Shown: positions 36,578 through 45,505, counted from the stretch's first letter. The stretch: 64,000 nt of DNA from Arthrobacter sp. MYb229 (GCF_002975405.1 NZ_PCPS01000001.1:310001-374000); one strand, 5' to 3'. Numbers and translations are program-made. The notes: a model not told the origin generated them from the letters alone.

Positions 36578-37248
36578 GCAATACACCCATGCGCCCACCG
36601 CTGGCCGATGAGGTCGTTGCCCGCTTGAGCGATGCCGTGGCTCAAGGACGCTGGGCAGTAGGGGATCGCATTCCGGCAGAACCCGAGCTGATCGCCGAAA
36701 TGCGTGTTTCGCGCGGAACGTTGCGCGAAGCAATTAAGGCTCTGGCTCGCACGGGCATGTTCGAAGTGCGCAGGGGAGACGGAACCTATGTGCGGGCCAC
36801 CAGCGAAATCAGCGGAACCGCGCAACGCGTCTACCGGGAACACTCGGACCAGGATGTGCTGCAGGTGCGTTTCGCTTTGGATACCCAGGCCGCGAGGCTC
36901 GCTGCGAAATCCTCCGATGCGCAGGTAATCCAGCGGTTGCGTACTTTGCTGCGTCAACGAAGTGACGCATGGCGGGCGCAGGACTATCAGGCTTGGTCGC
37001 AGGCAGACTGGCAGTTCCATCTTGAAGTTGCGCGCGCATCCGGAGTTCCGCTGCTGCATGAGATTTACGAGAGCTTTGGCAACGTCTTCCACGGTACCAA
37101 GATGACCCAGCGCCTAGCGGAGGGATTCGACGGTTGCCTGCGCGATGGGCATGAGTCACTGGTGGATGCCCTCGAAGCCGCCGACGACGAAGCGGCTGCC
37201 CGAACAGTTGTAGCCAACCTCGATTACTGCATGAGTTGGATGCCGTAA
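36574..37248 (+). CDS. GntR/FadR-family transcriptional regulator
   Basis: 224 residues. The N-terminal winged helix has GDRIPAEPELIAEMRVSRG, then TLREAIKALARTGMFEVRRGDGTYV (about residues 27-72). A C-terminal FCD all-helical ligand domain (about 90-220) carries the metal-binding His pattern (DWQFHLEVARA, DGHESLVDAL). It is translationally coupled to the MFS gene (ATGA). It probably senses the transported compound or a metabolite of it. Confidence 0.87.
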   Translation: MSNTPMRPPLADEVVARLSDAVAQGRWAVGDRIPAEPELIAEMRVSRGTLREAIKALARTGMFEVRRGDGTYVRATSEISGTAQRVYREHSDQDVLQVRFALDTQAARLAAKSSDAQVIQRLRTLLRQRSDAWRAQDYQAWSQADWQFHLEVARASGVPLLHEIYESFGNVFHGTKMTQRLAEGFDGCLRDGHESLVDALEAADDEAAARTVVANLDYCMSWMP

Positions 37249-37591
37249 TTTTCCACCGCGCGACCCAGTGGCTGCGCGGAGCTAGTTAGGATTAGACGTA
37301 CTTAGGCCGCTGGAACTATCTCTTGAGAGAACCCTAAACGATGAAAACGCGCAGCTCTTCGCAACGATTTCTATTTCGTCACTTACCTTTCGCACCTTGT
37401 TCGTGGAATGGGCATACCCGTGACGTTGACCGTCCTGTCGCAGAGCAGGAGTACCACCAGATGCGATCAGGCATAATGATCAGGTCAGTGATTGATACCT
37501 GCATTGCACATGTCTCCTATGAAAAGTACATAGTGCACGGATATCTCAATAAGGAACGGAATTTTATTCACTCACCTTGGGCAGTGTCAAG
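37249..37591. other. convergent intergenic region
   Basis: A weak hairpin, CCGCGC (37256-37261) with GCGCGG (37274-37279), follows the GntR stop. From about 37.3 kb the DNA becomes clearly A/T-richer, marking the left edge of the ABC-3C segment. No gene seen. Confidence 0.4.
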
Positions 37592-39547
37592 TTATATACG
37601 CAGACCTTCCGCTTCCGGCCAGTCCTCTGGAACTAAGGCTGGCGGCTTAGACCAAGTAGGTTCGACCAATGCCTCCTGGAACCAATCTTCTTGGAGGTTT
37701 GCATGCTCTGTGATGATTAGCTGGAAACCTGGGTTCTCCTCGCGTACGTATTCGAGAAACAAATTGAACAGGCGCCGCACAGCAACCATATCCGCGTCGG
37801 CTTCAGTTCGCTCGACTGTACCGTCTGCTTCCTTATATTTCTCTTCGGTGGGGAAATATACTTGCGTTGGCTGATCGATTAGCAAGAAAGATGGGATGGG
37901 ACACCCATTTTTTGAAGAGTAAAGATGGATTGCCAAGAGTGCTGCCACGTGATAAGCCAAGTGGTTTTCGCCGCCACCGCTCAATGCCATCGGTACCGGA
38001 CGTCCCGGTCGATCAATGACGACCGTAAGTTTTCTAAGATCAAAACGACTCGGTGTGCCGGCAAACTCTGCTTCTAATGCATCAATATATCTAGAAACAT
38101 CTTTCGAAATGTTATTTAATACCGATGCGATTGCCTCCTCTCGGTCATCGTCGCCAACTTCCAGCTTGAGCTTTTCCACTTTGCCCTTCAGCTGATAAAT
38201 TTCATTCTCTGCATCCGAGACTTCCCTGTCAGGTGCTAACGATTCCAAGAAGAGACTTACTCGTCCTACAACTCGGGCCGACGCGACGGCCCTGTCACGC
38301 AAGTTTTCTAGCCGTTCGTCAGCCTCGATGAGAGCGACTAGTTTGGCCTCTAGATTCTGAATAGCTTCAGTTGTTATTCTTGACTCTTGCTCCAAAACAG
38401 CAATAAAGTCATCAATTTTTGGCCTTTCCCCTGTTACAGCTTCGAGTTCTTGATCAAGGGACGCGAGCTCCGATAGAAGAGCCGAAGCTACGGGTACATC
38501 CAACCCCAAATTCTCCTCTGCAAATGGCCATTGCCATTCACCTGTACTCCGTTTCTTCGGGAAAGCCAAGATTGACGAGAGCCTGTCACGTTGTTCTATG
38601 GCTTCATCTACAAAGCCTCCAGCTTGAGCAGAGTACCTCCTAGTGGAATCCAATTTGAACTGGATTTCTCGCCGACCTTGCCTTAGCTTTTGGATCTGAG
38701 CCTCCAATTCGGTAATTTCATGAGTCTCACCAAATGACTGCTGTGAATCAAGTGGCGCCCAGAATTCAATAGCACGAAGTTTTTCAATAAAGTCATCATC
38801 TGATGTCGCAGGAGCCAGGAGTCCCACAGCAACTGCTTCGGAGTGCAATTTGAATGCGGAAATCTGCGCACCCGCTATAGCACCTTCCAAGGAATCAAGC
38901 TTTTTCTGTGCCAAACTCAAATCACGCTTCGCCGCACGTAACTTCGATTGATAGGTAAATCGATCCGGGGAGTCTATGCCGAGCAGAACGGGGAACGTGT
39001 CTTGAATGCTCAGTGGAATGTACGGCTCGTTTTGACGGTAGAACAGCTGGTCCTTATTGGCGATTAAACCTTGTTTTTGGAAAAGATAGAACAAAGTGTG
39101 GTTGATTTGCGCTGCATAACTGACCCTGCTTTGATCCATAGGAACGAGAGTTCTGTTCTCGGGGATACCCAACAGCTTGGAAAGTATCACTCTTACTGCA
39201 GTATCATCAGTATTCGCTTCGAGTCCTTCAAATGGAGGGATTGCGATGTTTGTTCCCCTGCGTATCATCGCTGCACTAGCGCTCTGTGCGCCATTGCTAG
39301 GGGCCTGCTTGGCGACCAGAACTTCCTCGCCTTCGAATCGGTAGATTACCGCAAACCAAGAAACCTTATCTCGAATCACGCCCTCTGGGACTTTGAATTC
39401 AGAGACGCCCATACAATACTCGATGATTTCCGAAAGGGCGGACTTACCTGTCGAAGATCGACCCGTGATCACGTTTAGACCCTCTTTAAATGAAAGGTCC
39501 CGCCGCCGATGGTCATGGCTGTAAATATGGATGGACTTAATTCTCAT
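37592..39547 (-). CDS. ABC-3C system ATPase (DUF3732-type, SMC/Rad50-like)
   Basis: A 651-residue ABC ATPase of the SMC/Rad50-like class. ATG 39547 overlaps the stop of the preceding gene (ATGA); the frame upstream of it is not family-like. Walker A is GRSSTGKS (residues 29-36). The middle (about 230-490) is largely helical, Glu/Lys/Leu-rich and probably coiled coil. The C-terminal lobe has a signature-like ALSGGGENH and a Walker B, FLLIDQPTQVYFP, with Gln after the Asp where most ABC proteins have Glu. It is the last gene of a three-gene operon. The ABC-3C class is described as conflict systems; function here is inferred. Confidence 0.83.
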   Translation of the reverse strand: MRIKSIHIYSHDHRRRDLSFKEGLNVITGRSSTGKSALSEIIEYCMGVSEFKVPEGVIRDKVSWFAVIYRFEGEEVLVAKQAPSNGAQSASAAMIRRGTNIAIPPFEGLEANTDDTAVRVILSKLLGIPENRTLVPMDQSRVSYAAQINHTLFYLFQKQGLIANKDQLFYRQNEPYIPLSIQDTFPVLLGIDSPDRFTYQSKLRAAKRDLSLAQKKLDSLEGAIAGAQISAFKLHSEAVAVGLLAPATSDDDFIEKLRAIEFWAPLDSQQSFGETHEITELEAQIQKLRQGRREIQFKLDSTRRYSAQAGGFVDEAIEQRDRLSSILAFPKKRSTGEWQWPFAEENLGLDVPVASALLSELASLDQELEAVTGERPKIDDFIAVLEQESRITTEAIQNLEAKLVALIEADERLENLRDRAVASARVVGRVSLFLESLAPDREVSDAENEIYQLKGKVEKLKLEVGDDDREEAIASVLNNISKDVSRYIDALEAEFAGTPSRFDLRKLTVVIDRPGRPVPMALSGGGENHLAYHVAALLAIHLYSSKNGCPIPSFLLIDQPTQVYFPTEEKYKEADGTVERTEADADMVAVRRLFNLFLEYVREENPGFQLIITEHANLQEDWFQEALVEPTWSKPPALVPEDWPEAEGLRI

Positions 39548-40032
39548 GGTCGCACTCCTAGGGTGGTGTAAATGGTGGCTCGATCTCCGATGCGAGCGAA
39601 CTCTTTTCCGAGTCGAATCGCGTTCTTCTGGCATTCTTGTGATTCTTGAGTGCCATCTACGGCAGCTCGAATTCTCTTTGGGACAGCATGAATTCGCCCC
39701 TCACGGGAAACTTCTATGCAGTGATTACGCGCCAGAATACTGAAAGCTTCGTGGGTAAACGTGAGTATATCTCGGGCTCTTTCATCAAAACCCAGTATCA
39801 GGTCTGGATGTTTTTCAAAGATTGTTAAGAGTCGCGTTTTTGGATGTGCAGTCAGTTTTTTTCGAGTATGGCTGTGCAAACTAAGTGGTAATATGAGAAG
39901 TGACAATGAGAAAGGCATGCCGCGCGGGTCTACTTCTTGATAACTCTTAATTGCTCGTTGCAGCAAAAGCCCGCAAAATGCTGGATTGAACAAGTTTCGA
40001 ACTTCAATTGGCCGCTGTGTCCAAGGTTGCAT
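39544..40032 (-). CDS. ABC-3C system middle component
   Basis: A 162-residue soluble protein between the effector-type and ATPase genes, in the position of ABC-3C middle components. The N-terminus, VRNLFNPAFCGLLLQRAIKSY, followed by FSLSLLILPLSLH, is characteristic of this small group. Middle components are thought to link the ATPase to the effector subunit. ATG 40032 has TAGGA just upstream, and the stop overlaps the ATPase start by 4 bp. The assignment rests mainly on size, order and these short motifs. Confidence 0.72.
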   Translation of the reverse strand: MQPWTQRPIEVRNLFNPAFCGLLLQRAIKSYQEVDPRGMPFSLSLLILPLSLHSHTRKKLTAHPKTRLLTIFEKHPDLILGFDERARDILTFTHEAFSILARNHCIEVSREGRIHAVPKRIRAAVDGTQESQECQKNAIRLGKEFARIGDRATIYTTLGVRP

Positions 40033-40037
40033 GATTC

Positions 40038-41252
40038 CTACCCCAGTACTTCATCAAGTCGGCTGAGAAACGTCGGGTGCCAATAAACTCTCGGTTGCGG
40101 TTTTTCATTGGCAAGAATATGGAAGCCGCCCCTCACAACGTATGGCTCTGTGACCTTTTCCCGTATCCGGAGAGAGTCGAGATTTCCACTTTCCAAATCT
40201 GCCCACCTGTAGAGTTGTTTGCCTGCTTCCGCTAGCTTTTCGTTAGCTATCGTGACATCAAAATCCTCAAATACAACGTCACGATAACGACTCCATTCAT
40301 CTACAAGTTTGGCTTCAAATCTGCCTATTTCTCCGGGCATTAGGACATTTTCTCGAGCCCAAACCGAGCGTTGAGCGTACGCGCGATAATAGTCAAGAAT
40401 GGCATTTCGAATTCTTCCAGTTTGGACTCCGATTTCACGGAGCTGTATGACGAACTGGCGTTGGTCACCTTCAGCATCAATTTCATATTCTGGAGTTGCT
40501 CCGAAGAAATGGATCGGGAGATTGTTTGTTTTATACTCGTCTGCAATACCAGATAGCTTGTCTGAAAGCTCGTATCCGGAGAGTGGAGCAGCGCGTTCAC
40601 CAGTAAGAAGCAAGATCATTTCCTGGCTCCACCATCCCAGTAGACGATCAAAAATTGCGGGGCGAAATTCTCTGGAGATGCTTCGCATATGTCGGTTGAT
40701 GATTTTTTCCGCGATGTCAGATATACGTGGTGTCGAGTCGATTATGGTGACGCGGGCGAAAAAATCTTCACGCTGTGCGTCCGTCAGGCTATCGAGCTCA
40801 GAACGAACCTCCTTAGATAATGCGGTATTTGAACGCTCCAGTGCCTCCCTGGCGCACATAACCGCATCAGCTATGTTCTCGCCCAAATTAGTCAGCCTTG
40901 AACTAAATTTATGGAGATAGGACGTGGGTGAAATCTCAGACGTCGTAAATAACAGGAATTTTAAGTCAGATTCTTGGAACGAATCTCGCTTGTAGCGAGA
41001 GATCCAAATGCGTACTGATTTCCAAAAATCGACTGATAAGTCGGTTAGTCGGTCTCCGACGCTCTTATGCTTCAACGAGCCAAGTGATTTTGCGCCGTTG
41101 AGATCAACAAAATCGAGATCATCATCCATTTCGATGTACACCTCCGTTGATTCAGCTAGCTCAAACAGCCGGAGCAGAGCAAATTGAGGTTGGTACATGT
41201 ACCCAAGCCCTTGTTCGCTCGCGGAGTATTTGTCTTTTGGTAGCGTATTCAC
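40038..41252 (-). CDS. ABC-3C effector: nuclease-like N-terminus plus CTD
   Basis: 404 residues, first gene of the operon (GTG 41252 with AAGGA upstream). Residues 15-65 (YMYQPQFALLRLFELAE, then EMDDDLDFVD, then SLKHKS) resemble the restriction-endonuclease-fold dsDNA nuclease domain fused to ABC-3C C-terminal domains. The family's Q-V-K-H is SLKH here (Lys61). Next comes LTDLSVDFWKSVRIWI, also typical. The C-terminal half, with GRIRNAILDYYRAYAQRSVWARENVL and YVVRGGFHILANEKPQPRVYWHPTF, is the ABC-3C CTD signature. A DNA-cleaving role gated by the ATPase is inferred from family. Confidence 0.8.
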   Translation of the reverse strand: MNTLPKDKYSASEQGLGYMYQPQFALLRLFELAESTEVYIEMDDDLDFVDLNGAKSLGSLKHKSVGDRLTDLSVDFWKSVRIWISRYKRDSFQESDLKFLLFTTSEISPTSYLHKFSSRLTNLGENIADAVMCAREALERSNTALSKEVRSELDSLTDAQREDFFARVTIIDSTPRISDIAEKIINRHMRSISREFRPAIFDRLLGWWSQEMILLLTGERAAPLSGYELSDKLSGIADEYKTNNLPIHFFGATPEYEIDAEGDQRQFVIQLREIGVQTGRIRNAILDYYRAYAQRSVWARENVLMPGEIGRFEAKLVDEWSRYRDVVFEDFDVTIANEKLAEAGKQLYRWADLESGNLDSLRIREKVTEPYVVRGGFHILANEKPQPRVYWHPTFLSRLDEVLG

Positions 41253-41672
41253 GCGAGAGTCCTTTCTCGAACTGGAAACCTCGATTGGGGGAATATCCCT
41301 GATCGTTGCATTCGCATCCGATTTCCTCGTAGGTCGAGCCTTAGATTCATTACAATCAATTAGTCAGAGCCTACCGAGAATATTAATCTTTTCAGACTTC
41401 TGTTTCGGCGGTGTGCCTTTTCAACATAGCCTTTCCTTGCGTGAATACCGTGGTCTCCTACATGTACATGTTCTGCACCACAACTGCAGCAAGGTGCCAA
41501 GGCACTGAAGTCACCAGAATTTCGTCGTGACGGCTCGATATTTTGACCCAGTGGTTTCACGGCGTACGCGTATTTAGTATTCAATAATAGCAAAAAGGAG
41601 ATCTGGAGTTGGGAAGGAAATAGGAGCGTTCAAGATCTATGATTCATGAATCAAAGGTCACCATTTCGATGA

Positions 41673-42089
41673 TCAAATATTACTGGCCTCTCGCGGCCTC
41701 CACTCGTTGAACTTGCCGCCCAATATCTGACCGTCTATGTCAGGCTGGGAGCGCTGACAGACCAGTTGGATGCTCTGCATTTCCGTGCGTTGTTTGAAGA
41801 TCGATTCACCCAGTTCCTCCCACCATCTGCGACACTCCGCTCCGGTGGTCCACGTCACCGGAGAAATCCTTGTCGCCTTTACGCACACCTGGAAAAAGGC
41901 GCGAGTTGTGTGAGCGAAAGAATCGAATTCCTCAATCAATCCCTAGTTGCGCTGCCTGAGGATCACTTTGACGAAGATGTGTCTATTGTCTTTGAGATGA
42001 TCATGGTCCGCACCAACATAACTGGTGTCTCTCGTGAAATCCCGAACGACCTCAATAGCTTAGGAAACCAGTTCAGCACGCCACTTTCC
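41673..42089 (-). pseudogene. decayed protein-coding remnant, family unknown
   Basis: One minus-strand frame reads coding-like sequence across two internal stops (TAA at 42062-42060 and TAG at 41945-41943). Pieces are AIEVVRDFTRDTSYVGADHD, HIFVKVILRQRN, then IEEFDSFAHTTRAFFQVCVK and TWTTGAECRRWWEELG. Composition and the lack of further stops over about 135 codons suggest a real former gene. I do not recognise the family. Confidence 0.4.
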
Positions 42090-42113
42090 CTACCAAAGCT
42101 GAGAGAGTCGGAA

Positions 42114-42146
42114 GGGAAGGGAAGGGAAGGGAAGGGATGGGAAGGG
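42114..42146 (+). repeat. GGGAA pentanucleotide repeat with seven GGG runs
   Basis: GGG runs at 42114, 42119, 42124, 42129, 42134, 42139 and 42144 are each separated by two bases (AA, once AT). The tract satisfies the G-quadruplex pattern on the plus strand and could also vary in length by slippage. Confidence 0.85.
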
Positions 42147-42681
42147 AATCAAGTCAAAGCCTTTTCGACCAACGCGGCTACCTTTGATAGTGCGGAGTTG
42201 AACCGTCGGCATCGAGCTCACAGCGAATGCGAATACCGGAACAAGTAATTGAAACATTCCTACTAGAGCAATCTTGCTCAAAGGGCGTTGGCCGTGAACC
42301 GACCATGGCCCCATTCGGCTCCCCTGGCAGTGAGCTACCTGTCAAAGGTTCAGTTAGCGATCATCCGATCACACGTAGGGCCGGGGTGTGGGATCCTGAG
42401 GAGGAGGATTCGGCTATTCATTCTAGTTGGGAAACCAAACATGAGTGGACGGCAAACTAAGCACCTGATCCCGTGCATCATGGAATAGAGGCTTGGCTCC
42501 CCACCTTTATCATCAATATCTGCGAGAGTTTGCGACTGTTCCGGAGACACGAGCTACTTTCAGACTGTACCTGTCGTTTGCCCCTGCCCGTCAACGGATT
42601 GAAAGCTATGAAGGACATAGTCGTGACCCTCATAGGCTGGCGAACTCAATCCCTCGTCAGATTACCAGAAACGAGTAAAGA

Positions 42682-42714
42682 CCGCTGAGATTAACAAGAA
42701 TCCTAGATCAGCGG
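42682..42714 (+). terminator. hairpin in gene-poor stretch
   Basis: CCGCTGA (42682-42688) pairs with TCAGCGG (42708-42714), followed by CTTTCGGTCT. It lies just after the end of a plus-strand coding-like fragment and may be its old terminator. Confidence 0.4.
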
Positions 42715-42772
42715 CTTTCGGTCTCACATTGAAACAATCGGGCTAGGCATTGGGATATTCTTGCACTGCAGT

Positions 42773-42820
42773 GAGTTGAAGGTTAGTAGTAGTAGAGAGT
42801 TGAAGGTTAGTAGTAGTAGA
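42773..42820 (+). repeat. perfect 24-bp tandem duplication
   Basis: Two identical adjacent units, 42773-42796 and 42797-42820. Each begins GAGTTGAAGG and ends in an AGT trinucleotide run (TTAGTAGTAGTAGA). Confidence 0.95.
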
Positions 42821-42897
42821 TTTCTCGAACAAGCTCCGTCGAATGCTGTCATGGGTGTGCAGCCGGTCGCTCATATTGGGTGAAGACAAATACAGGT

Positions 42898-42929
42898 CAG
42901 TTAGATTCTGACAATTCAGAATCTAACTG
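42898..42929. terminator. 14-bp inverted repeat, possible terminator of the ligase gene
   Basis: CAGTTAGATTCTGA (42898-42911), loop CAAT, TCAGAATCTAACTG (42916-42929). It is 34 bp past the end of the minus-strand ligase gene. The stem is A/T-rich with no clear T-run, so either a terminator or a protein-binding palindrome is possible. Confidence 0.55.
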
Positions 42930-42963
42930 AGCTATTGTCTGTCTCTTTTACTGCTTGGTTGCT

Positions 42964-44106
42964 CTAAACAGCTTTCATCCGCGCCACATTCTCATGCACC
43001 ACAGCCTTGAAATCGCCACCGGACGCCGCGAAGGTAATGCGCTGCAACTGATACTCGGCGCCGCGTTCAATCAGCCGGATAATGCCCTGCAGTTCATTGG
43101 AACAACCAAGCTGCTCGGCCACCGGTGCCAGACGCTTCACTTCGGCGCGCAGGTGGTCGGTCACGAGCATTTCATCGCCCTGAGCGTTGAGGATGATGAT
43201 GGCATCCAGCCCGTAACGAGCGGCTCGCCATTTGTTCTCCACACGGAACCAGGCCGGCATGACCGGAACCTTATACCCGGCCTCGATGGCCAGGGACATA
43301 TCGTGCACCAGGCACTGGGTCAGCGCGGTTATAGCGGCAATGTCATCTAGGGAGCTCAGTCCGTCGCAGATTCGCATCTCCACGGTGCCGAAGCGAGGTA
43401 CCGGGCGGACGTCCCAGCGGATTTCCGAAACGTCATCGATCACGCCGGTGTGCAGCATGTCCGCCACATGGGATTCGTATTCGGACCAGGAATTAAAATG
43501 GAAAGGGATTCCGGCGGCTGGCAGCTGCTGGAACATCAGCGAACGTTGCGAAGCGTACCCGGTGTCCTCGCCGCCCCAATAGGGGCTGGAGGCGCTGAGC
43601 GCCTGGAAATGCGGCTGGTAGTTGATCAGCCCGTCGGTGATCGGCAGGGCCTTGTCGCGGCTGTCCAGACCGACGTGTACGTGCACCCCGTAGATCACCA
43701 TCTGGCGTCCCCACCACTGGGTGCGGTCAATCAGCTTGGCGTAGCGATCCTTGTCGGTGACCGGCTGTGAGATCGGCGCGGCGAAGGGGTGGGAACCGGC
43801 GGAATACAAATCCACCCCGTGCTTCGCAGCCACCTCATTGAGCATGCGCACATTGGTGCGTAGCTCTTCCGCCGCATCTGCGACGGTGTTGTGCACCCCG
43901 GTGACCACCTCAACGGTGTTCATCAGCAGTTCGGGCTTCACCGTGGGGTGTTCATCCTCGTGACCCAGTCCGGCATCTTCCTTGAGCTGATCGAGGATTT
44001 TTTCGGCGACCGAGCACAAGTCCGCGCTTTCGCGATTGACCAAGGCGATTTCCCATTCAACACCAATGGTGGATTGAGATGAGTTGGCGAACTCGATTTT
44101 CTGCAC
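42964..44106 (-). CDS. carboxylate-amine ligase, YbdK/GCS2 family
   Basis: A 380-residue glutamate-cysteine-ligase-2-type enzyme. The N-terminal STIGVEWEIALV holds the metal-binding Glu. HPTVKPELLMNTVEVVTG and YGVHVHVGLDSRD follow, and VPRFGTVEMRICDG with PAWFRVENKWRAARYG lie in the C-terminal half. Family members have weak glutamate-cysteine ligase activity, and the true substrate in actinobacteria is not settled. GTG 44106 has GAGGAG upstream on the minus strand. It follows the methyltransferase gene on the same strand after 157 bp. Confidence 0.87.
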   Translation of the reverse strand: MQKIEFANSSQSTIGVEWEIALVNRESADLCSVAEKILDQLKEDAGLGHEDEHPTVKPELLMNTVEVVTGVHNTVADAAEELRTNVRMLNEVAAKHGVDLYSAGSHPFAAPISQPVTDKDRYAKLIDRTQWWGRQMVIYGVHVHVGLDSRDKALPITDGLINYQPHFQALSASSPYWGGEDTGYASQRSLMFQQLPAAGIPFHFNSWSEYESHVADMLHTGVIDDVSEIRWDVRPVPRFGTVEMRICDGLSSLDDIAAITALTQCLVHDMSLAIEAGYKVPVMPAWFRVENKWRAARYGLDAIIILNAQGDEMLVTDHLRAEVKRLAPVAEQLGCSNELQGIIRLIERGAEYQLQRITFAASGGDFKAVVHENVARMKAV

Positions 44107-44263
44107 GGCGCTCCTCTTGCTGATGTCTCGGACGGAAGGCTCCGGAGCCGAATAAAACTAGACGGTTAAACCATCGAATTATTCGAAGGCCTTCCATGCT
44201 TATTGTAGGTTTTGCGCCACCCCAGCCAAGACATTCATCCGGTGGGACGTGCATCACTATAGA

Positions 44264-45505
44264 TTAGTGCGGTTCTACCTCGACGGCCACACGATTCTGG
44301 CCGATGCGGGCAAGAATGAGCGTTGCATGCTTTTTCGCCGACTTCGGGGTACCGGCCAGCAGGATGCGGCGCAGCTCCTCGGGCAGCACATCTACTCCAC
44401 GTTTTTTGATATCCAAGCTGCCAATGCCGTTGGCCTTCACCCAGGACTTCAGCTTCTTCACGTTGTAGTCGTGGACCTCCAGCACCTTGAAGCCGCGGGC
44501 GAATGGGGTCTGCAGCTGCTCGGTGTGCGTGAAATACGCAATGTGCTCATCCAGCAGGTGCCCGCCGGTGGAGTCGAGCAGTGTGGAAATGAGGTGCGAA
44601 CGAATCACCGCACCGTCGGGTTCATAGAGGTGTGCCTCGAGTTCACCCACGGGAGCCAGGGGGTCCTGCTCCACGGTGAGCTTGCTGGTCAGCTCGTGAG
44701 CGCCGGTCTTGTCGATGACCAGTGCAGCGCGGGACACCTCCGGACGTTTCAGCTTGCCGAACCACAACCCGGCTTCGATCACCGAACCATGATCTGAAAT
44801 CCACACCGCCTCTGCGCCGGCCGGAATCGCTTCATGCGGCAGGCCCGGGCCGAGCTTCACTCCGGCGTCCAGTCCGGAGTCCACGAGCTTTTCCACGAAG
44901 GACAGGGGAGGGGAGAAAGCCTCCGGGTCAAAGAGTCGGCGGGTACTGCCGGTGACGTCGGTGCGTCGGGCCGGATCCAGCCATACGCCATCGATGCCGG
45001 TGAGGTCCGCAGTTTCGGCGCTGCCGTGCACTACGCGGGCATTTTCGAAAGGCATCAAGTTCAAGGTGGTCGCCGCGGCGGTGGTTTCATCCTGTTCCAC
45101 GGCGGTGACCTGCAGCCCGGCGCTGGCCAGGGCGATGGAATCGGCACCGATACCGCAGCCCAGGTCGGCCACGTGGGTGCTGCCGGCCTGAACGAAGCGG
45201 CGGGCATGCAGCCCGGCTATGGTCAGACGCGTGGCCTGCTCAAGCCCGGCGGGCGTGAAGATCAAGGTGTCGGCAAAAGGGCCGAACTTGACCCGGCCGC
45301 GGAAGCGAAGCTCGGCTTGAGAGATCACCGCACGCACCACCTGGGCGTCGTGACCTTCCTTACGCAGTTTTTCGTTCAAGGACCACGCCGCGTCCTTGGT
45401 TGCCGCCATGGACGGATCGACGGTCGCCAAGAGAGCCCACCCCTCGGGGGAAAGAAGGGCAGCGAATTGGTCGTTGAGTGTTGAATCATTTGAAGCCTGG
45501 GCCAT
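44264..45505 (-). CDS. SAM-dependent methyltransferase with THUMP-like C-terminal domain
   Basis: 413 residues. The class I SAM motif is VADLGCGIGADSIALA (about residues 112-127), followed by VTAVEQDE, DPARRT and KLGPG. The C-terminal LLAGTPKSAKKHATLILARIG is the THUMP-like domain found in this actinobacterial family. DPARR suggests a nucleic-acid methyltransferase, and RNA is the likely substrate. It starts at ATG 45505. The target base cannot be read from the sequence. Confidence 0.82.
   Translation of the reverse strand: MAQASNDSTLNDQFAALLSPEGWALLATVDPSMAATKDAAWSLNEKLRKEGHDAQVVRAVISQAELRFRGRVKFGPFADTLIFTPAGLEQATRLTIAGLHARRFVQAGSTHVADLGCGIGADSIALASAGLQVTAVEQDETTAAATTLNLMPFENARVVHGSAETADLTGIDGVWLDPARRTDVTGSTRRLFDPEAFSPPLSFVEKLVDSGLDAGVKLGPGLPHEAIPAGAEAVWISDHGSVIEAGLWFGKLKRPEVSRAALVIDKTGAHELTSKLTVEQDPLAPVGELEAHLYEPDGAVIRSHLISTLLDSTGGHLLDEHIAYFTHTEQLQTPFARGFKVLEVHDYNVKKLKSWVKANGIGSLDIKKRGVDVLPEELRRILLAGTPKSAKKHATLILARIGQNRVAVEVEPH

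Larger units (their letters stand above)
41253..42963. other. 1.7-kb A/T-rich, gene-poor stretch behind the ABC-3C operon
   Basis: No intact gene is supported. It holds a decayed minus-strand coding remnant (41673-42089), a GGGAA repeat (42114-42146), coding-like fragments on the plus strand (for example 42493-42678, with LREFATVPETRATFRLYLSF) next to a hairpin (42682-42714), a perfect 24-bp tandem duplication (42773-42820) and a 14-bp-arm inverted repeat (42898-42929). The promoter of the ABC-3C operon should lie near 41253-41350. The texture is that of an insertion hotspot. Confidence 0.6.

Noticed and set aside
42773-42820. CRISPR-like repeats
   Set aside because: Only two directly adjacent copies with no spacers. 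It is a simple tandem duplication.
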